Part shown: positions 1-9,518 of the stretch, one piece after another
How positions within the stretch are numbered: the first letter of the stretch is position 1
How the letters are laid out: every line of letters starts with the position of its first letter
Assembly: GCA_028292285.1 (NCBI GenBank)
Contig: JAQGMP010000305.1
Span: forward strand, 1 to 36,322
Direction: 5' to 3'
DNA: 36,322 bases
Source of the DNA: Variovorax sp.
GTDB lineage: Bacteria > Pseudomonadota > Gammaproteobacteria > Burkholderiales > Burkholderiaceae_C
Program-made: the position numbers and the translations under genes
Notes under the pieces: generated by a model
Database searches by the model: none
What the model saw: only the letters and a program-made list of their open reading frames with translations
Told to the model about the DNA's origin: nothing

Positions 1-876
1 CGGATGGTGTTGGGGTATACGCCCGGCGGGGCGGCCGACGCGGTGGCGCGCGATCTCGCCCCGCTGATGGCAAAAACTCTGGGCCAACCTGTGGTGGTCG
101 ACTACAGGCCCGGAGCCGGTGGCGCCATCGGCGCCGAGGCAGTGGCAGCAGCGCCTGCTGATGGATACACGATCGGTCTGATCGACGGTGCGCCGCTCAC
201 GATCATCCCGAACGCACGCAAGGTGCTGTACGACCCGCAGTCTTCCTTCAGCTATGTAGGAGTGGTCGCCAAGGCACCGCTGGTGATCCTGGTGCACCCC
301 TCCGTGCCGGCGAAAAACCTGAGCGAACTGCTGGCGATGGCCAAGAGCAAGCCCGGTACGGTGAGCTATTCAACCTCGGGCCTCGGCACGTTCCATCAGA
401 TGGCTGCCGAACTGCTCGGCGCTGCCACCGGCACGTCGATGCTGCACGTGCCCTACAAAGGCGCCGCGCCGGCGTTGACCGACCTGATGGGCGGCGCTGT
501 CCAGGTGTCGTTCGCGACCATCGCACCGGCAGCGCCGATCGTACAAAGCGGCAGAGCCCGTGCCATCGCCGTTACTTCGACCCGGGAGGTGCCGGCATTC
601 CCCGGCATCAAGCCGGTCGCCGACCAGGGGGTGCCCGGCTACGACGCACAGGGCTGGTTCGTGATCGCAGGCCCGAAGGGCATGCCGGCGGCGGTGGTTC
701 AGCGACTCAACGCATCGCTGAATGCCGCTCTCAATACGCCTTCGATGCGCGACAGGCTGCTCGCCTTGGGCAACGACGTGGCGGCAGGGACACCGACCGC
801 TGCCACTGAACTGGTGACGGGCGACTACCAAAAGTGGGGCAAGGTCATACGCGACCAGCACCTTCGCTTCGATTGA
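1..876 (+). CDS. Tripartite tricarboxylate transporter (Bug/TctC-like) substrate-binding protein, 5'-truncated by window edge
   Basis: Translation MVLGYTPGGAADAVARDLAPLMAKTLGQPVVVDYRPGAGGAIGAEAVAAAPADGYT has the Bug-family pattern (GGxxDxxAR, PVVVDxRPGAGG). No signal peptide is present, so the true start lies upstream. Confidence 0.9.
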   Translation, partial: RMVLGYTPGGAADAVARDLAPLMAKTLGQPVVVDYRPGAGGAIGAEAVAAAPADGYTIGLIDGAPLTIIPNARKVLYDPQSSFSYVGVVAKAPLVILVHPSVPAKNLSELLAMAKSKPGTVSYSTSGLGTFHQMAAELLGAATGTSMLHVPYKGAAPALTDLMGGAVQVSFATIAPAAPIVQSGRARAIAVTSTREVPAFPGIKPVADQGVPGYDAQGWFVIAGPKGMPAAVVQRLNASLNAALNTPSMRDRLLALGNDVAAGTPTAATELVTGDYQKWGKVIRDQHLRFD

Positions 877-924
877 ACAGCGCACTTTCCTCCTTTTTTC
901 ACCACCGCTATCTACAGGACCACC

Positions 925-1737
925 ATGACCACCGCACTCCGCAAAACCGTGACCGACGCTACGTCCGATACCACCAACCTCGCTGCAGCACCGCTGTTGG
1001 AGATCGACGGCGCCGTCGCCACCATCACCCTGCGTCGTCCTGCAACGCACAACCGCATCGAGCCGGACGATGTGCCGGCACTGCGCAGCTACCTCCGAGA
1101 TCTGAACGCCAACGCTGCGGTGCGTGTGATTGTTTTCGGCAGCACGGGCAAGAGCTTCAGTTCGGGCTTCGACCTGACGCAGCTGGGCACGGCCGCGACC
1201 GCCGGCGAGAACCAGTTCGAACAGCTCTGCGATGAGATCGAGAACGCCCGCGCCGTCATCATCGCGAAGCTGCACGGCCCGGTGTACGGTGGCTCGACCG
1301 ATCTGGCGCTCGCATGCGATTTTCGGCTCGGCGTGCGCGGCATGCGCATGTTCATGCCGGCGGCGCGACTGGGGTTGCACTACTACGGCCATGGTATTCG
1401 CCGCTGGGTCTCGCGGCTCGGACTCGGTGCTGCCAAGAAGCTGTTCCTGACCTCGCGCCCGATCGACAGCGAAGAGATGCTGCGCATCGGCTATCTCGAT
1501 GCGCTGGTCGAGCCGCAGGCGCTCGATGCCGAGCTTGCTTCGTGGGTCGCCGACCTTCTGTCCATGGCGCCGATCCCACTGGTCTCGATGAAGGCGACGC
1601 TCAATGAAACCGCACGTGGGCACTACGACGAGCAGGCTGCCCGCGCGGCCTCGGTCGCCAGCCTCAAGACGCGCGATGTCGGTGAAGCGCTCGCCGCGTT
1701 CGCCGAACGCCGCACGCCCCGTTTCACGGGAAGCTGA
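925..1737 (+). CDS. Enoyl-CoA hydratase/isomerase family protein
   Basis: Crotonase fold motifs: ATITLRRPATHNRI, SSGFDLTQLG, HGPVYGGSTDLALACDFRLG. Confidence 0.88.
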   Translation: MTTALRKTVTDATSDTTNLAAAPLLEIDGAVATITLRRPATHNRIEPDDVPALRSYLRDLNANAAVRVIVFGSTGKSFSSGFDLTQLGTAATAGENQFEQLCDEIENARAVIIAKLHGPVYGGSTDLALACDFRLGVRGMRMFMPAARLGLHYYGHGIRRWVSRLGLGAAKKLFLTSRPIDSEEMLRIGYLDALVEPQALDAELASWVADLLSMAPIPLVSMKATLNETARGHYDEQAARAASVASLKTRDVGEALAAFAERRTPRFTGS

Positions 1738-1745
1738 ACGACGCC

Positions 1746-2981
1746 ATGACCCCACGACAAGAACTCCCGCTTGCGGGCGTGCGCGTGCTCGAGCTTGGAC
1801 AGATCATGGCAGCCCCGATCTGCGGGCTGATGCTGTCCGACATGGGCGCAGACGTCATCAAGATCGAGAAGTTTCCTGCGGGCGACGATTCGCGCGGCTA
1901 TGCCAAGCCCGGCGATCCGGGCCTGGCGCCGAGCTTCATGATGCTCAATCGAGGCAAGCGATCGGTGGCGGTCGACATCCGCAAGCCGGCCGGCCAGGCC
2001 GTGATCAAGCGGCTCGCAGCGGGCTGCGACATCGTTACGGAGAACTATCGACGCGGCAAGCTCGAAGCGCTCGGGCTCGGCTACCAGCATCTGCATGCCG
2101 TCAACCCGAAGCTGGTCTATTGCTCGATCACCGGCTACGGCCCCAACGGGCCGCTCAGCGACAAGGGTGGCTTCGACCTGGTGTTGCAGGCGTTCTCGGG
2201 TCTCATCAGCGTGACTGGGTCGCTCGAAGGTGAACTGGCCAAGCCGGGCAACTCGGTGGCGGACATCAATGCCGGCATCCTCGCGGCGCTGGGCAGTCTC
2301 ACAGCCTACATCAGGCGCCTGCGCACCGGCGAAGGCGGCAAGGTCGAGACCTCGTTGCTGCAGGCGTCGCTGCAGCAGATGTACTGGTTCGCCGCGAGCT
2401 ATTTCTCGAACGGATCGATCGCGCGCCCGATGGGCACGGCGCATCCGCTGATCGCGCCGTACCAGACCTTTCGCTGCAAGGAAGGCGCGATCGCGCTGGG
2501 CGGCGGCAATCAGGCCAACTGGCAACGCATCGCTGAAGTGCTGGGCCATCCCGAGTGGCTGCAGGACGCGCGCTTTCAATCCGGCCGCGACCGACTTGGC
2601 CATCAGAGCGTGCTGGAAGAGCTGATCACCGAGGCGCTGGCGTCGCATACGGCCAACCACTGGGTAGAAGTGCTGGATGCTGCCGGCGTGCCGGTCGGCC
2701 CGGTCAATAACGTGAAGGAGGCGCTGGAACATGAACAGTCGCGCGCGGTTTCGATGGTGGTCGAGGCGGATCATGGGGATGGCGGCACGACGCGTTCGCT
2801 TGGCTTGCCTATCCACTTCGATGGCGATGCGCCGTACGCGCGGTCTGCCGCACCGCGGGTCGGCCAACAGACGTACGAGGTGCTGCGCGAGTTCGGCTTC
2901 AGCGAGGGAGAGATTGCAGAGCTGGATGGAACCGGGGCGGTCTGCCAGGCTCGGCAAAATGAGTTCCAACCCGCTATTTGA
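1746..2981 (+). CDS. CaiB/BaiF family CoA-transferase
   Basis: LAGVRVLELGQIMAAPICGLMLSDMGADVIKIE, ENYRRGKLEALGLGY, GYGPNGPLSDKGGFDLVLQAFSGL; putative catalytic Asp in SVADINAG. Confidence 0.93.
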   Translation: MTPRQELPLAGVRVLELGQIMAAPICGLMLSDMGADVIKIEKFPAGDDSRGYAKPGDPGLAPSFMMLNRGKRSVAVDIRKPAGQAVIKRLAAGCDIVTENYRRGKLEALGLGYQHLHAVNPKLVYCSITGYGPNGPLSDKGGFDLVLQAFSGLISVTGSLEGELAKPGNSVADINAGILAALGSLTAYIRRLRTGEGGKVETSLLQASLQQMYWFAASYFSNGSIARPMGTAHPLIAPYQTFRCKEGAIALGGGNQANWQRIAEVLGHPEWLQDARFQSGRDRLGHQSVLEELITEALASHTANHWVEVLDAAGVPVGPVNNVKEALEHEQSRAVSMVVEADHGDGGTTRSLGLPIHFDGDAPYARSAAPRVGQQTYEVLREFGFSEGEIAELDGTGAVCQARQNEFQPAI

Positions 2982-3128
2982 GTTGTTGCGATTTGCAGTG
3001 ACCTCAAGCGCGTTTGCGCCGGATAGGGTGCCGTGCCGAATGCCAATGCATAGCGCTGGTCTAGTTCGCCAGCTTGACGGAATTGCGAAACCGAAGCGTC
3101 ATGGCGCAGTCCGAATGGTTTCAGCGGC

Positions 3129-3254
3129 TCATCGGTAGCGTGGTAACTGCCGGTCGTCTTGTCGTGGCGACAGCCGTTCTTGTCCAAACTGCCACCGTGC
3201 CTAAGCACCCAGACGCAAGGCGGGTGCCGCCACGGCAAGCAGGATCTTTTTCAT
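3129..3254 (-). pseudogene. Frameshifted remnant of a small secreted protein (signal peptide plus HGGxxDxxGCxxDxxTGxYH motif)
   Basis: Minus-strand ATG at 3254 encodes MKKILLAVAAPALRLGA*. A shifted frame then reads HGGSLDKNGCRHDKTTGSYH. Together they resemble a small exported protein broken by frameshift(s). Confidence 0.4.
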
Positions 3255-3735
3255 TTGTTCTTCATCGCTCCAAAGGAAAGCCGAGCATGGGACCTGCGCG
3301 GCAAATGTGAACAAATTATTCCTGCTTGCGCATGATATTTGTTGGCTACGGGATGTTGCATTGGGAACTGCTTGCGCGCCAAGACGGCTCACGGTCAGCT
3401 TTAGTCCACGGAGGAGCCGCCTCCTTGCGACTGGTCCCTGGCGATGGTGCCTTGGCCAAGCTCGCTACCGACTACAGCACATGGGCCTTCACCAGCCGTG
3501 CAACCCGGTTGACACCGCATTGCAGATCGTGGGGCGTTGGCTGATGGACCGGCTGCTATATAAAGTGCTTGCCGATGTGCACGCCGCCGACGCGGCCACC
3601 GCGCGCATTGCTGCCTTCGCTCAGCGAGCGCCCACGCGCTACGGCCCGCAGCGCGCGCAGGCAGCTTGCGGCGCCGCACTCACCAGCGCTGACCGATGCA
3701 AAGCCGCCTCGCATAGAACCTGTTATTGGCTGAGT

Positions 3736-4779
3736 TCAGACGTAGCTGGCGCAGAGTTCGCCTTCCGCCTGCATGGCAACGAAGCCGCTGTAGTCCGCCT
3801 TCCAACCCGTGCCAGCGCGCGCTGTGAGCGCCGACAACTCCTTCAGGGTCGCGCTGCCCTCAGCCCGCAACTGGGCTTCGAAGGCTGCGAGATCCGGAAA
3901 GTGCTGCAGCGCCTCCCACCAGATCGCACGGCCCGCCAAAAAGCCGTTGGCGCCGGCCGCGTAGGCGTACTGCATGACACGCACAAACTGGCTCGGCGTC
4001 ACCCCCGCTGACAGCATGACCCAGGGGATGCCCGCGTCTTTGCAGATTGCGCCCATGTCGTCGAAGTACGCTTGCGCCTTGCTCGCCGCATCGCCATCGC
4101 CATGGGCCGGCAGTCCGGCACCGGGCAGTGGACTTTCGAGCTTGAACAGATCGACACCGTACTTCGGCTTGGCGAACTCGCGCACGCTGTCGAGCACCAG
4201 CTCGGGCATTTTCTCGGGCGACTCCACATAGTCGGTTGTGTGGCGCTCGCTCTTGGGAAACGGGTAGACCAGCAGTTCCAGCACCAACGGGATATCGAAG
4301 GTGCGGCACTCGGCGCCGATCTTTTCCACATACTGCTGCTGGTGCGCGATGATGTCTGGCTCGGCATCGGGCCGGTACCAGGCAAGCACCTTCACGCCGT
4401 CACCGCCTGCACGCTTGATCTTCTCGACGCTCCAGTCGTTGATCGAGTGCGAAACACGTCCGCCAGCGGTGTCTTTGAAACGATGGTCTTCGAGTGTCAC
4501 CACCAGCCCGGTGTGGGCCGGCAACTTTTCCAGACCCGCGGGGAACGCAAAGTTCGGGTCGAACAGCATGGCGCTCGCGTGCGGGCCCAGTACGTCGACC
4601 AGCACGCGCTTGACGTCGATCATGTCGGCGAAGGCGACATCGGCCGGAGCAATACCCCTCTTTTTGCCGATCAGGTTGGCGATCGGTGGGCGCTGGTCAA
4701 GCGCCACCATGGTGAAGTGCCCTGCAGGTGTCGCCATGCGACGCAGACCCCATTGCTTGCCCAGATTCAGATTGGCCAT
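3736..4779 (-). CDS. LacD-like class I aldolase (tagatose-1,6-bisphosphate aldolase / sugar-phosphate aldolase family)
   Basis: MANLNLGKQWGLRRMATPAGHFTMVALDQRPPIANLIG; VDLFKLESPLPG contains the putative Schiff-base Lys. Start set at 4779 because the ORF upstream part overlaps the kinase. Confidence 0.82.
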   Translation of the reverse strand: MANLNLGKQWGLRRMATPAGHFTMVALDQRPPIANLIGKKRGIAPADVAFADMIDVKRVLVDVLGPHASAMLFDPNFAFPAGLEKLPAHTGLVVTLEDHRFKDTAGGRVSHSINDWSVEKIKRAGGDGVKVLAWYRPDAEPDIIAHQQQYVEKIGAECRTFDIPLVLELLVYPFPKSERHTTDYVESPEKMPELVLDSVREFAKPKYGVDLFKLESPLPGAGLPAHGDGDAASKAQAYFDDMGAICKDAGIPWVMLSAGVTPSQFVRVMQYAYAAGANGFLAGRAIWWEALQHFPDLAAFEAQLRAEGSATLKELSALTARAGTGWKADYSGFVAMQAEGELCASYV

Positions 4780-4789
4780 GTGTGTGCTC

Positions 4790-5740
4790 CTAGATACCTC
4801 GAAGAAATGAAAGAGTCGCTGGCAGGCCGGGCGCGCCTGCGCGCCCGCCTGCGTGCCGGCACTTGAGTGCCGCCGCCGCAGAAGAAAACCGGAATGCCTC
4901 TGCCACCGGTAGTCCGGCGCCGAGTGCAAACGCAAACGCGCCGTGGAAAACATCGCCAGCGCCTGTCGTGTCCACTACATCGACCGAAAAAGCCGGAACG
5001 CGATGCAACGCGGTGCCCTCCAGCCACGCAACGCCCTCCTCGCCCAGCGTCACCGCGGCAAGCCGGCACCCGCGCGCCTGTGCGAAGAGCAGACCCTGTT
5101 CTGTGTTGGACACGCCTGCAAAGGCGGCGAGCGCGGGCGCAGCAAAGACGGCGTAGTCAGTCAGAGGCAGCAAAGACTCGAAGACCGCCGCATCGGCCAT
5201 GTCGCCGTCGAGCACCGTGATGACGCCGCAAGATCGCGCGGCAGTGAACAACGCATGCGCGCCTTCAGGCCAGCGTGGATCGGCGAGCACCGCGTCGGCA
5301 TCGCGCACGGTGTCGAGCGGCAGCCATGCGGGATCAACAGGCAACGCACCACCGCGAAAGTTGACGATCATCCGCTCGCCTGCGGCGTCCACCACGATGC
5401 CTGACACCGAAGACCGGGCGCCGTCGAACAGACGAAAGTGATCGACATTAACGCCCAGGATGGTTAGTTCTTCGTGCATGGCTCGGCCGGCGCTGTCCTT
5501 GCCGGCACGACCCCAGAACTGCACGTCAGCGCCGAGCCGAGCTGCGGCGACCGAAGCGTTGGCTGCCATGCCGCCGCCACCCTCCTGCAGGTCAATTGCG
5601 CGGCTTTTGCCCCCGCCTGATGGCAGGCGCTCAACGTTCCAGGTGACGTCGAACGCCGACAGCCCGAGGCACACGAGCTTTGGCCTGCGCGAGTTGGCCG
5701 CGCCAGTGGCCAACTCATCGATCGTTGTGATCTCAGGCAC
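4790..5740 (-). CDS. PfkB-family carbohydrate kinase
   Basis: PKLVCLGLSAFDVTWNVERLPSGGGKSRA at the N-terminus and DTTGAGDVFHGAFAFALGAG at the C-terminus. Likely GTG start at 5740, overlapping the stop of the upstream ABC ATPase. Confidence 0.88.
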   Translation of the reverse strand: MPEITTIDELATGAANSRRPKLVCLGLSAFDVTWNVERLPSGGGKSRAIDLQEGGGGMAANASVAAARLGADVQFWGRAGKDSAGRAMHEELTILGVNVDHFRLFDGARSSVSGIVVDAAGERMIVNFRGGALPVDPAWLPLDTVRDADAVLADPRWPEGAHALFTAARSCGVITVLDGDMADAAVFESLLPLTDYAVFAAPALAAFAGVSNTEQGLLFAQARGCRLAAVTLGEEGVAWLEGTALHRVPAFSVDVVDTTGAGDVFHGAFAFALGAGLPVAEAFRFSSAAAALKCRHAGGRAGAPGLPATLSFLRGI

Positions 5741-6815
5741 GCAGCACTTCCCCGCTTGCAGCGTCGAAGAGATGTGCCTTGTCGGTATCGAATCCGAAAT
5801 GCAAGGTGTCGCCGGGCGCCACGGGCAATTCGGGCGCCACGCGGGCCACCAGACGCACGCCGCCGCGGTTGAAGTACACCAGCGTGTCGGACCCAAGCGG
5901 CTCCACCACGCTCACTGTGGCCCGGATACCGCTGTGCTCACCGGCGGGCAACACCCGAAGGTGTTCGGGGCGCAGGCCCAGAACAGCCTTGGCAGGCGAC
6001 GCACTGCGCAGCGCCGTCAGTCGTCCCGGCGGGAGCGCCAGCATCGCGCCATCGTCCAATCGCAAGCTGTCGCCCTCGAATGCCACATCGAAAAAATTCA
6101 TGGTGGGCGAGCCGATGAAGCTCGCCACGAACTGGTTCGCCGGATTGCGGTAGACCTCGGCCGGCGTGCCGAACTGCTGCACCACGCCCGCTTTCAGCAC
6201 CACGATGCGGTCGGCCATCGTCATCGCTTCGACTTGGTCGTGGGTAACGAAGACCATGGTGGTCTTCAGTTGCTGCGACAGCGCCTTGATCTCGGTGCGC
6301 ACTTCCCCGCGCAACTTGGCATCAAGGTTCGACAGGGGTTCGTCGAACAGGAACACTTTGGGGTTGCGCACCATCGCGCGGCCCATCGCCACGCGCTGTC
6401 GCTGGCCGCCAGACAACGCCTTCGGCTTGCGTTGCAGGAAGGGTTCGATCTTGAGCAGCCCGGCGGCGCGCTGTACCCGACGATCGATCTCGTCCTTGGG
6501 CGTGTTGCGCATCTCGAGGCCGAAGGCCATGTTGTCGTACACCGTCATGTGCGGGTAGAGCGCGTAGTCCTGGAACACCATCGCGATGTCGCGCTGCGCA
6601 GGCGCCACGTCGTTGACCAGGGTGTCACCGATATACAGCTCGCCAGCGTCGATCGGCTCAAGACCGGCGATCACCCTCAACAATGTCGACTTGCCGCAAC
6701 CCGATGGCCCGACGAACACCACGAACTCCTGGTCATGAATCTCGAGGTCGATGGACGGCAACACGGTAACGTCCGCGTAGCGCTTGGTCAGCCCCTTCAA
6801 ACGAATCGATGCCAT
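5733..6815 (-). CDS. Sugar ABC transporter ATP-binding protein (MalK/UgpC type)
   Basis: MASIRLKGLTKRYADVTVLPSIDLEIHDQEFVVFVGPSGCGKSTLLRVIAG, LSGGQRQRVAMGRAMVRNPKVFLFDEPLSNLDAKLR, C-terminal TOBE-like region. Confidence 0.95.
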   Translation of the reverse strand: MASIRLKGLTKRYADVTVLPSIDLEIHDQEFVVFVGPSGCGKSTLLRVIAGLEPIDAGELYIGDTLVNDVAPAQRDIAMVFQDYALYPHMTVYDNMAFGLEMRNTPKDEIDRRVQRAAGLLKIEPFLQRKPKALSGGQRQRVAMGRAMVRNPKVFLFDEPLSNLDAKLRGEVRTEIKALSQQLKTTMVFVTHDQVEAMTMADRIVVLKAGVVQQFGTPAEVYRNPANQFVASFIGSPTMNFFDVAFEGDSLRLDDGAMLALPPGRLTALRSASPAKAVLGLRPEHLRVLPAGEHSGIRATVSVVEPLGSDTLVYFNRGGVRLVARVAPELPVAPGDTLHFGFDTDKAHLFDAASGEVLRA

Positions 6816-6822
6816 GCGGATC

Positions 6823-7797
6823 TCAGGCGAAAGACAGCATGGGCTTGACCAGCTCGCCGGCCACGAAGCGGCCGAACATCTCGGGCAGCTTGTCAATGCT
6901 GAATTGCGCATCGACCAACTGCCTGTAGCGTGTCTTCTCCTTGCGAAGCAACTCGACGTTCAGCGGGAAGTCGCTCTTCGGAAAGTAGAAGGTACGCACC
7001 ATGTAGAAGTCTTTGCGGCGGATCGCCTTGTTCTCCTGCACCGGCCAGGGCAAGTCGCTCTCGCCAATGAGGATCAGTACGCCGCGCGGCAGCACGATTT
7101 CCATGCCGAGCGATCGCGCCGCGTGCGCACCGCTGCACTCGACGATGAGCTTGAAGCGCTTGTCGTGCGAACCCACCGGATGCCGCTTGGCGCCGAAGGA
7201 TTCGGCCAGCTGCAACCGTTCTTCCTTGAGGTCGGAGACGTAGACATCGGTGTAGCCGAGGTTCTGCAAGGCGACGAGCGCGCCCATGCCGACCGGGCCG
7301 GCGCCCGTGACCAGCACCGGGCCGGTATCGGCCGGCGGCACCAACGGCATGACGAAGCGGATGCCGTGCGCCGCGGTGCCGATGGTGTCGAGCAGCAATG
7401 GGGCGATGTCGTCCTCGATGTCATCGGGCACCGGCAGCAGGCACTGCTCGGGCACGGTGAGGTATTCGGCGTAGCCACCGGGGCGGTTCCAGCCGACCAG
7501 GACCGATTCGTTCAGGCACATCTGCGTGTCGCCTGCCAGGCAGGATTCGCAGTGGCCGCAGTGCACCGGGATGTAGACGAGGCAGCGCTGGCCATCGAGC
7601 GCATGGCCGGGGTGGTCGACCACGCCGAAGATCTCATGGCCCGGGGTGAACTCAGCGCCCTTGATCCAGAGCTTGGTGTCGGACCCGCACAGCGCGGTGC
7701 GCCGCACCTTCAGCAACACCTCGCCGGCTTGAGCTACCGGCTTGTCGACAGTCGCGACCGTGATCTTCTTATCACCATGAAAAACAGCTGCATGCAT
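6823..7797 (-). CDS. Zinc-dependent medium-chain alcohol/polyol dehydrogenase
   Basis: LCGSDTKLW...GHEIFGVV catalytic-zinc region; CGHCESCLAGDTQMC structural-zinc cluster; VTGAGPVGMGALVALQNLG nucleotide-binding motif. Confidence 0.88.
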   Translation of the reverse strand: MHAAVFHGDKKITVATVDKPVAQAGEVLLKVRRTALCGSDTKLWIKGAEFTPGHEIFGVVDHPGHALDGQRCLVYIPVHCGHCESCLAGDTQMCLNESVLVGWNRPGGYAEYLTVPEQCLLPVPDDIEDDIAPLLLDTIGTAAHGIRFVMPLVPPADTGPVLVTGAGPVGMGALVALQNLGYTDVYVSDLKEERLQLAESFGAKRHPVGSHDKRFKLIVECSGAHAARSLGMEIVLPRGVLILIGESDLPWPVQENKAIRRKDFYMVRTFYFPKSDFPLNVELLRKEKTRYRQLVDAQFSIDKLPEMFGRFVAGELVKPMLSFA

Positions 7798-7807
7798 TGG
7801 AGATTTC

Positions 7808-8623
7808 CTAACCTTTGACGGCGCCCATGGCCAGGCCCGAGACGAGCCGGCGTTGAACGAAGAAGGCGAGCACCAGGGGCGGCACCGCGATGAGCGTGGC
7901 CGCGGCCATGAGTGCCCCCCAGTTGGACGCACCCTCGCCGATGAAGTTGAAAGAAGCCGCGATGAGCGTCTTGGTGTCGCCGTTGGACAGCACCAGCGCG
8001 AACAGAAAGTAGTTCCAGGAAAAGACGAACGACAGAATCGACGCGACGATCAGGCCCGGCATCACGAGCGGCAGTGCAATGCGCCACAGGATGCGCGGCA
8101 CGCTGCAGCCGTCGACCTGTGCGCTCTCGAGCACGCTGCGCGGAATGTTGTCGAAGTACGGTAATAGCACCCAGATGACGATCGGCATGGTGATGACCGC
8201 GTGCGTCACGATCAGTGCGGTGTAGCTGCCGATCAGGCCGAGCTCGCGGAACATCACGTACCAGGGCAACAGGAACAATGTGCCCGGTGCCATGCGCGCG
8301 AGCAGCGTCACGGTTGCCGGCCAGGTGATGCGCGTCCATGAGACCGCGAACGAAGCAGGCACTCCCAGCACGATGCCGATGACGGTCGAGCCGACGGTGA
8401 TCACCAGGCTGTTCCAGGTGTAGCGTCCGAACGGCGTGGTGTCGAAGAGCTGTCGGTAGTTGTCGAGCGTCGGTGCGAACCACAGCTTGGGCGGGTACGC
8501 CGTCACTTCGGCCGACGGCTTGAAGGACGACAGCACCATCCAGGCAATAGGCGCCAGGATCATGAACGCCACGATGGCGATCTGCAGCAGGTTCAACCGG
8601 CGAATGAGCGTGTCCTTATTCAT
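7808..8623 (-). CDS. Carbohydrate ABC transporter permease (MalG type)
   Basis: MNKDTLIRRLNLLQIAIVAFMILAPIAWMVLSSFKPSAEV; EAA-loop-like sequence VLESAQVDGCSVPRILWRIALPLVMPGL. Confidence 0.92.
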   Translation of the reverse strand: MNKDTLIRRLNLLQIAIVAFMILAPIAWMVLSSFKPSAEVTAYPPKLWFAPTLDNYRQLFDTTPFGRYTWNSLVITVGSTVIGIVLGVPASFAVSWTRITWPATVTLLARMAPGTLFLLPWYVMFRELGLIGSYTALIVTHAVITMPIVIWVLLPYFDNIPRSVLESAQVDGCSVPRILWRIALPLVMPGLIVASILSFVFSWNYFLFALVLSNGDTKTLIAASFNFIGEGASNWGALMAAATLIAVPPLVLAFFVQRRLVSGLAMGAVKG

Positions 8624-8631
8624 CGCGCTCC

Positions 8632-9501
8632 TCACCAAGCCACGCGCTTGCGCGCCTGGGTCAACACCATCACTGCGCCCAGCACGATGGCCGACAGCGT
8701 GACCATCAGTGCACTCGCATAGCCGATCTCGAAGAACTCGAAACCCTTGCGAAAGCCGTAGATGTTGAGCGTGTTGGACGCGTTGCCTGGCCCCCCTTGC
8801 GTGGTGATGTAGATGATGTCGAAAAAGCGCAGCAAGTCGACGCTGCGCAGGATCGCTGCGGTGACGATGGTCGGCATGAGCAGCGGCAGCGTGATGCGCC
8901 AGAAAGTCTTCCAGCGCGAGGCGCCGTCGATCTGGGCCGCCTCGTACACATTCGGCGGCAGCGACTGCAGGCCGCCCAGCACGATGAGCGCCACGTACGG
9001 CGTCCATTGCCAGGTGTCGATGAAGGCCACCGTCGGGATCACCCACATCGGCGAGGCGAGCCAGTCGGACTTGGGCAGCCCGACGCTTTGCAGGATCCAG
9101 TTGGCGGCGCCGATCGAGGGGTCGAGCACCACCAGCCACATCATCCCCACCACGACCGGCGGCAGCACGAAGGGAGAGATCATGAGCGTGCGCACGATGC
9201 CCGAGAGCTTCTTCGACGTGTGCAGCAGGATTGCGACGTAGGTGCCCAGCACGAGTTGCAGCACCAGTGACAACACATAGAGGATCAGCGTGATCTTCAG
9301 CCCGTTCCAGAACTCCGCATCGCCCAGCATGAGCAGGTAGTTCTTGCCGTAGTTCATCATCGACGCGCCGCCGAATGTGAAGTCGTGCAGGCTCATCCAC
9401 AACGTGTAGGCGAACGGAAACGCGATGAGGGCGACGGTGAAAATCACCGCCGGGAGCGACATTGCCGTGAGCTGCCGGCGGGTGCCGATGGATTGGCTCA
9501 T
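8632..9501 (-). CDS. Carbohydrate ABC transporter permease (MalF type)
   Basis: MSQSIGTRRQLTAMSLPAVIFTVALIAFPFAYTLWMSLHDF; EAA-loop sequence VYEAAQIDGASRWKTFWRITLPLLMPTI. Confidence 0.92.
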   Translation of the reverse strand: MSQSIGTRRQLTAMSLPAVIFTVALIAFPFAYTLWMSLHDFTFGGASMMNYGKNYLLMLGDAEFWNGLKITLILYVLSLVLQLVLGTYVAILLHTSKKLSGIVRTLMISPFVLPPVVVGMMWLVVLDPSIGAANWILQSVGLPKSDWLASPMWVIPTVAFIDTWQWTPYVALIVLGGLQSLPPNVYEAAQIDGASRWKTFWRITLPLLMPTIVTAAILRSVDLLRFFDIIYITTQGGPGNASNTLNIYGFRKGFEFFEIGYASALMVTLSAIVLGAVMVLTQARKRVAW

Positions 9502-9518
9502 GTTGCGTTTTGCTTCGC

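Noticed and set aside
370-1755. 461-aa minus-strand ORF opposite the Bug and enoyl-CoA hydratase genes
   Set aside because: Arg/Gly/His-rich translation with no family motifs, lying antisense to two well-supported genes. It is a high-GC antisense artefact.
1623-2969. 448-aa minus-strand ORF opposite the CaiB gene
   Set aside because: Antisense shadow ORF of a clear CaiB/BaiF transferase; composition is not protein-like.
3322-3377. Direct repeat CTGCTTGCGC (3322-3331 and 3368-3377)
   Set aside because: Only 10 bp, two copies, no symmetry or promoter context; compatible with chance in GC-rich DNA.
3307-4011. 234-aa plus-strand ORF in the gap and into the aldolase gene
   Set aside because: No recognisable family. 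Its second half is antisense to the aldolase, and codon content looks non-coding. The 3307-3735 part remains unexplained but is too weak to call.
3736-6815. Interpretation of the kinase and aldolase as a sulfoquinovose (sulfo-EMP) pathway
   Set aside because: The LacD-like aldolase and PfkB kinase fit superficially, but no sulfoquinovosidase, SQ isomerase or sulfolactaldehyde reductase is present, and the transporter and dehydrogenases point to a polyol.
5460-6848. 462-aa plus-strand ORF opposite the kinase and ABC ATPase
   Set aside because: His/Arg/Gln-rich shadow translation antisense to strongly supported PfkB and MalK-type genes.
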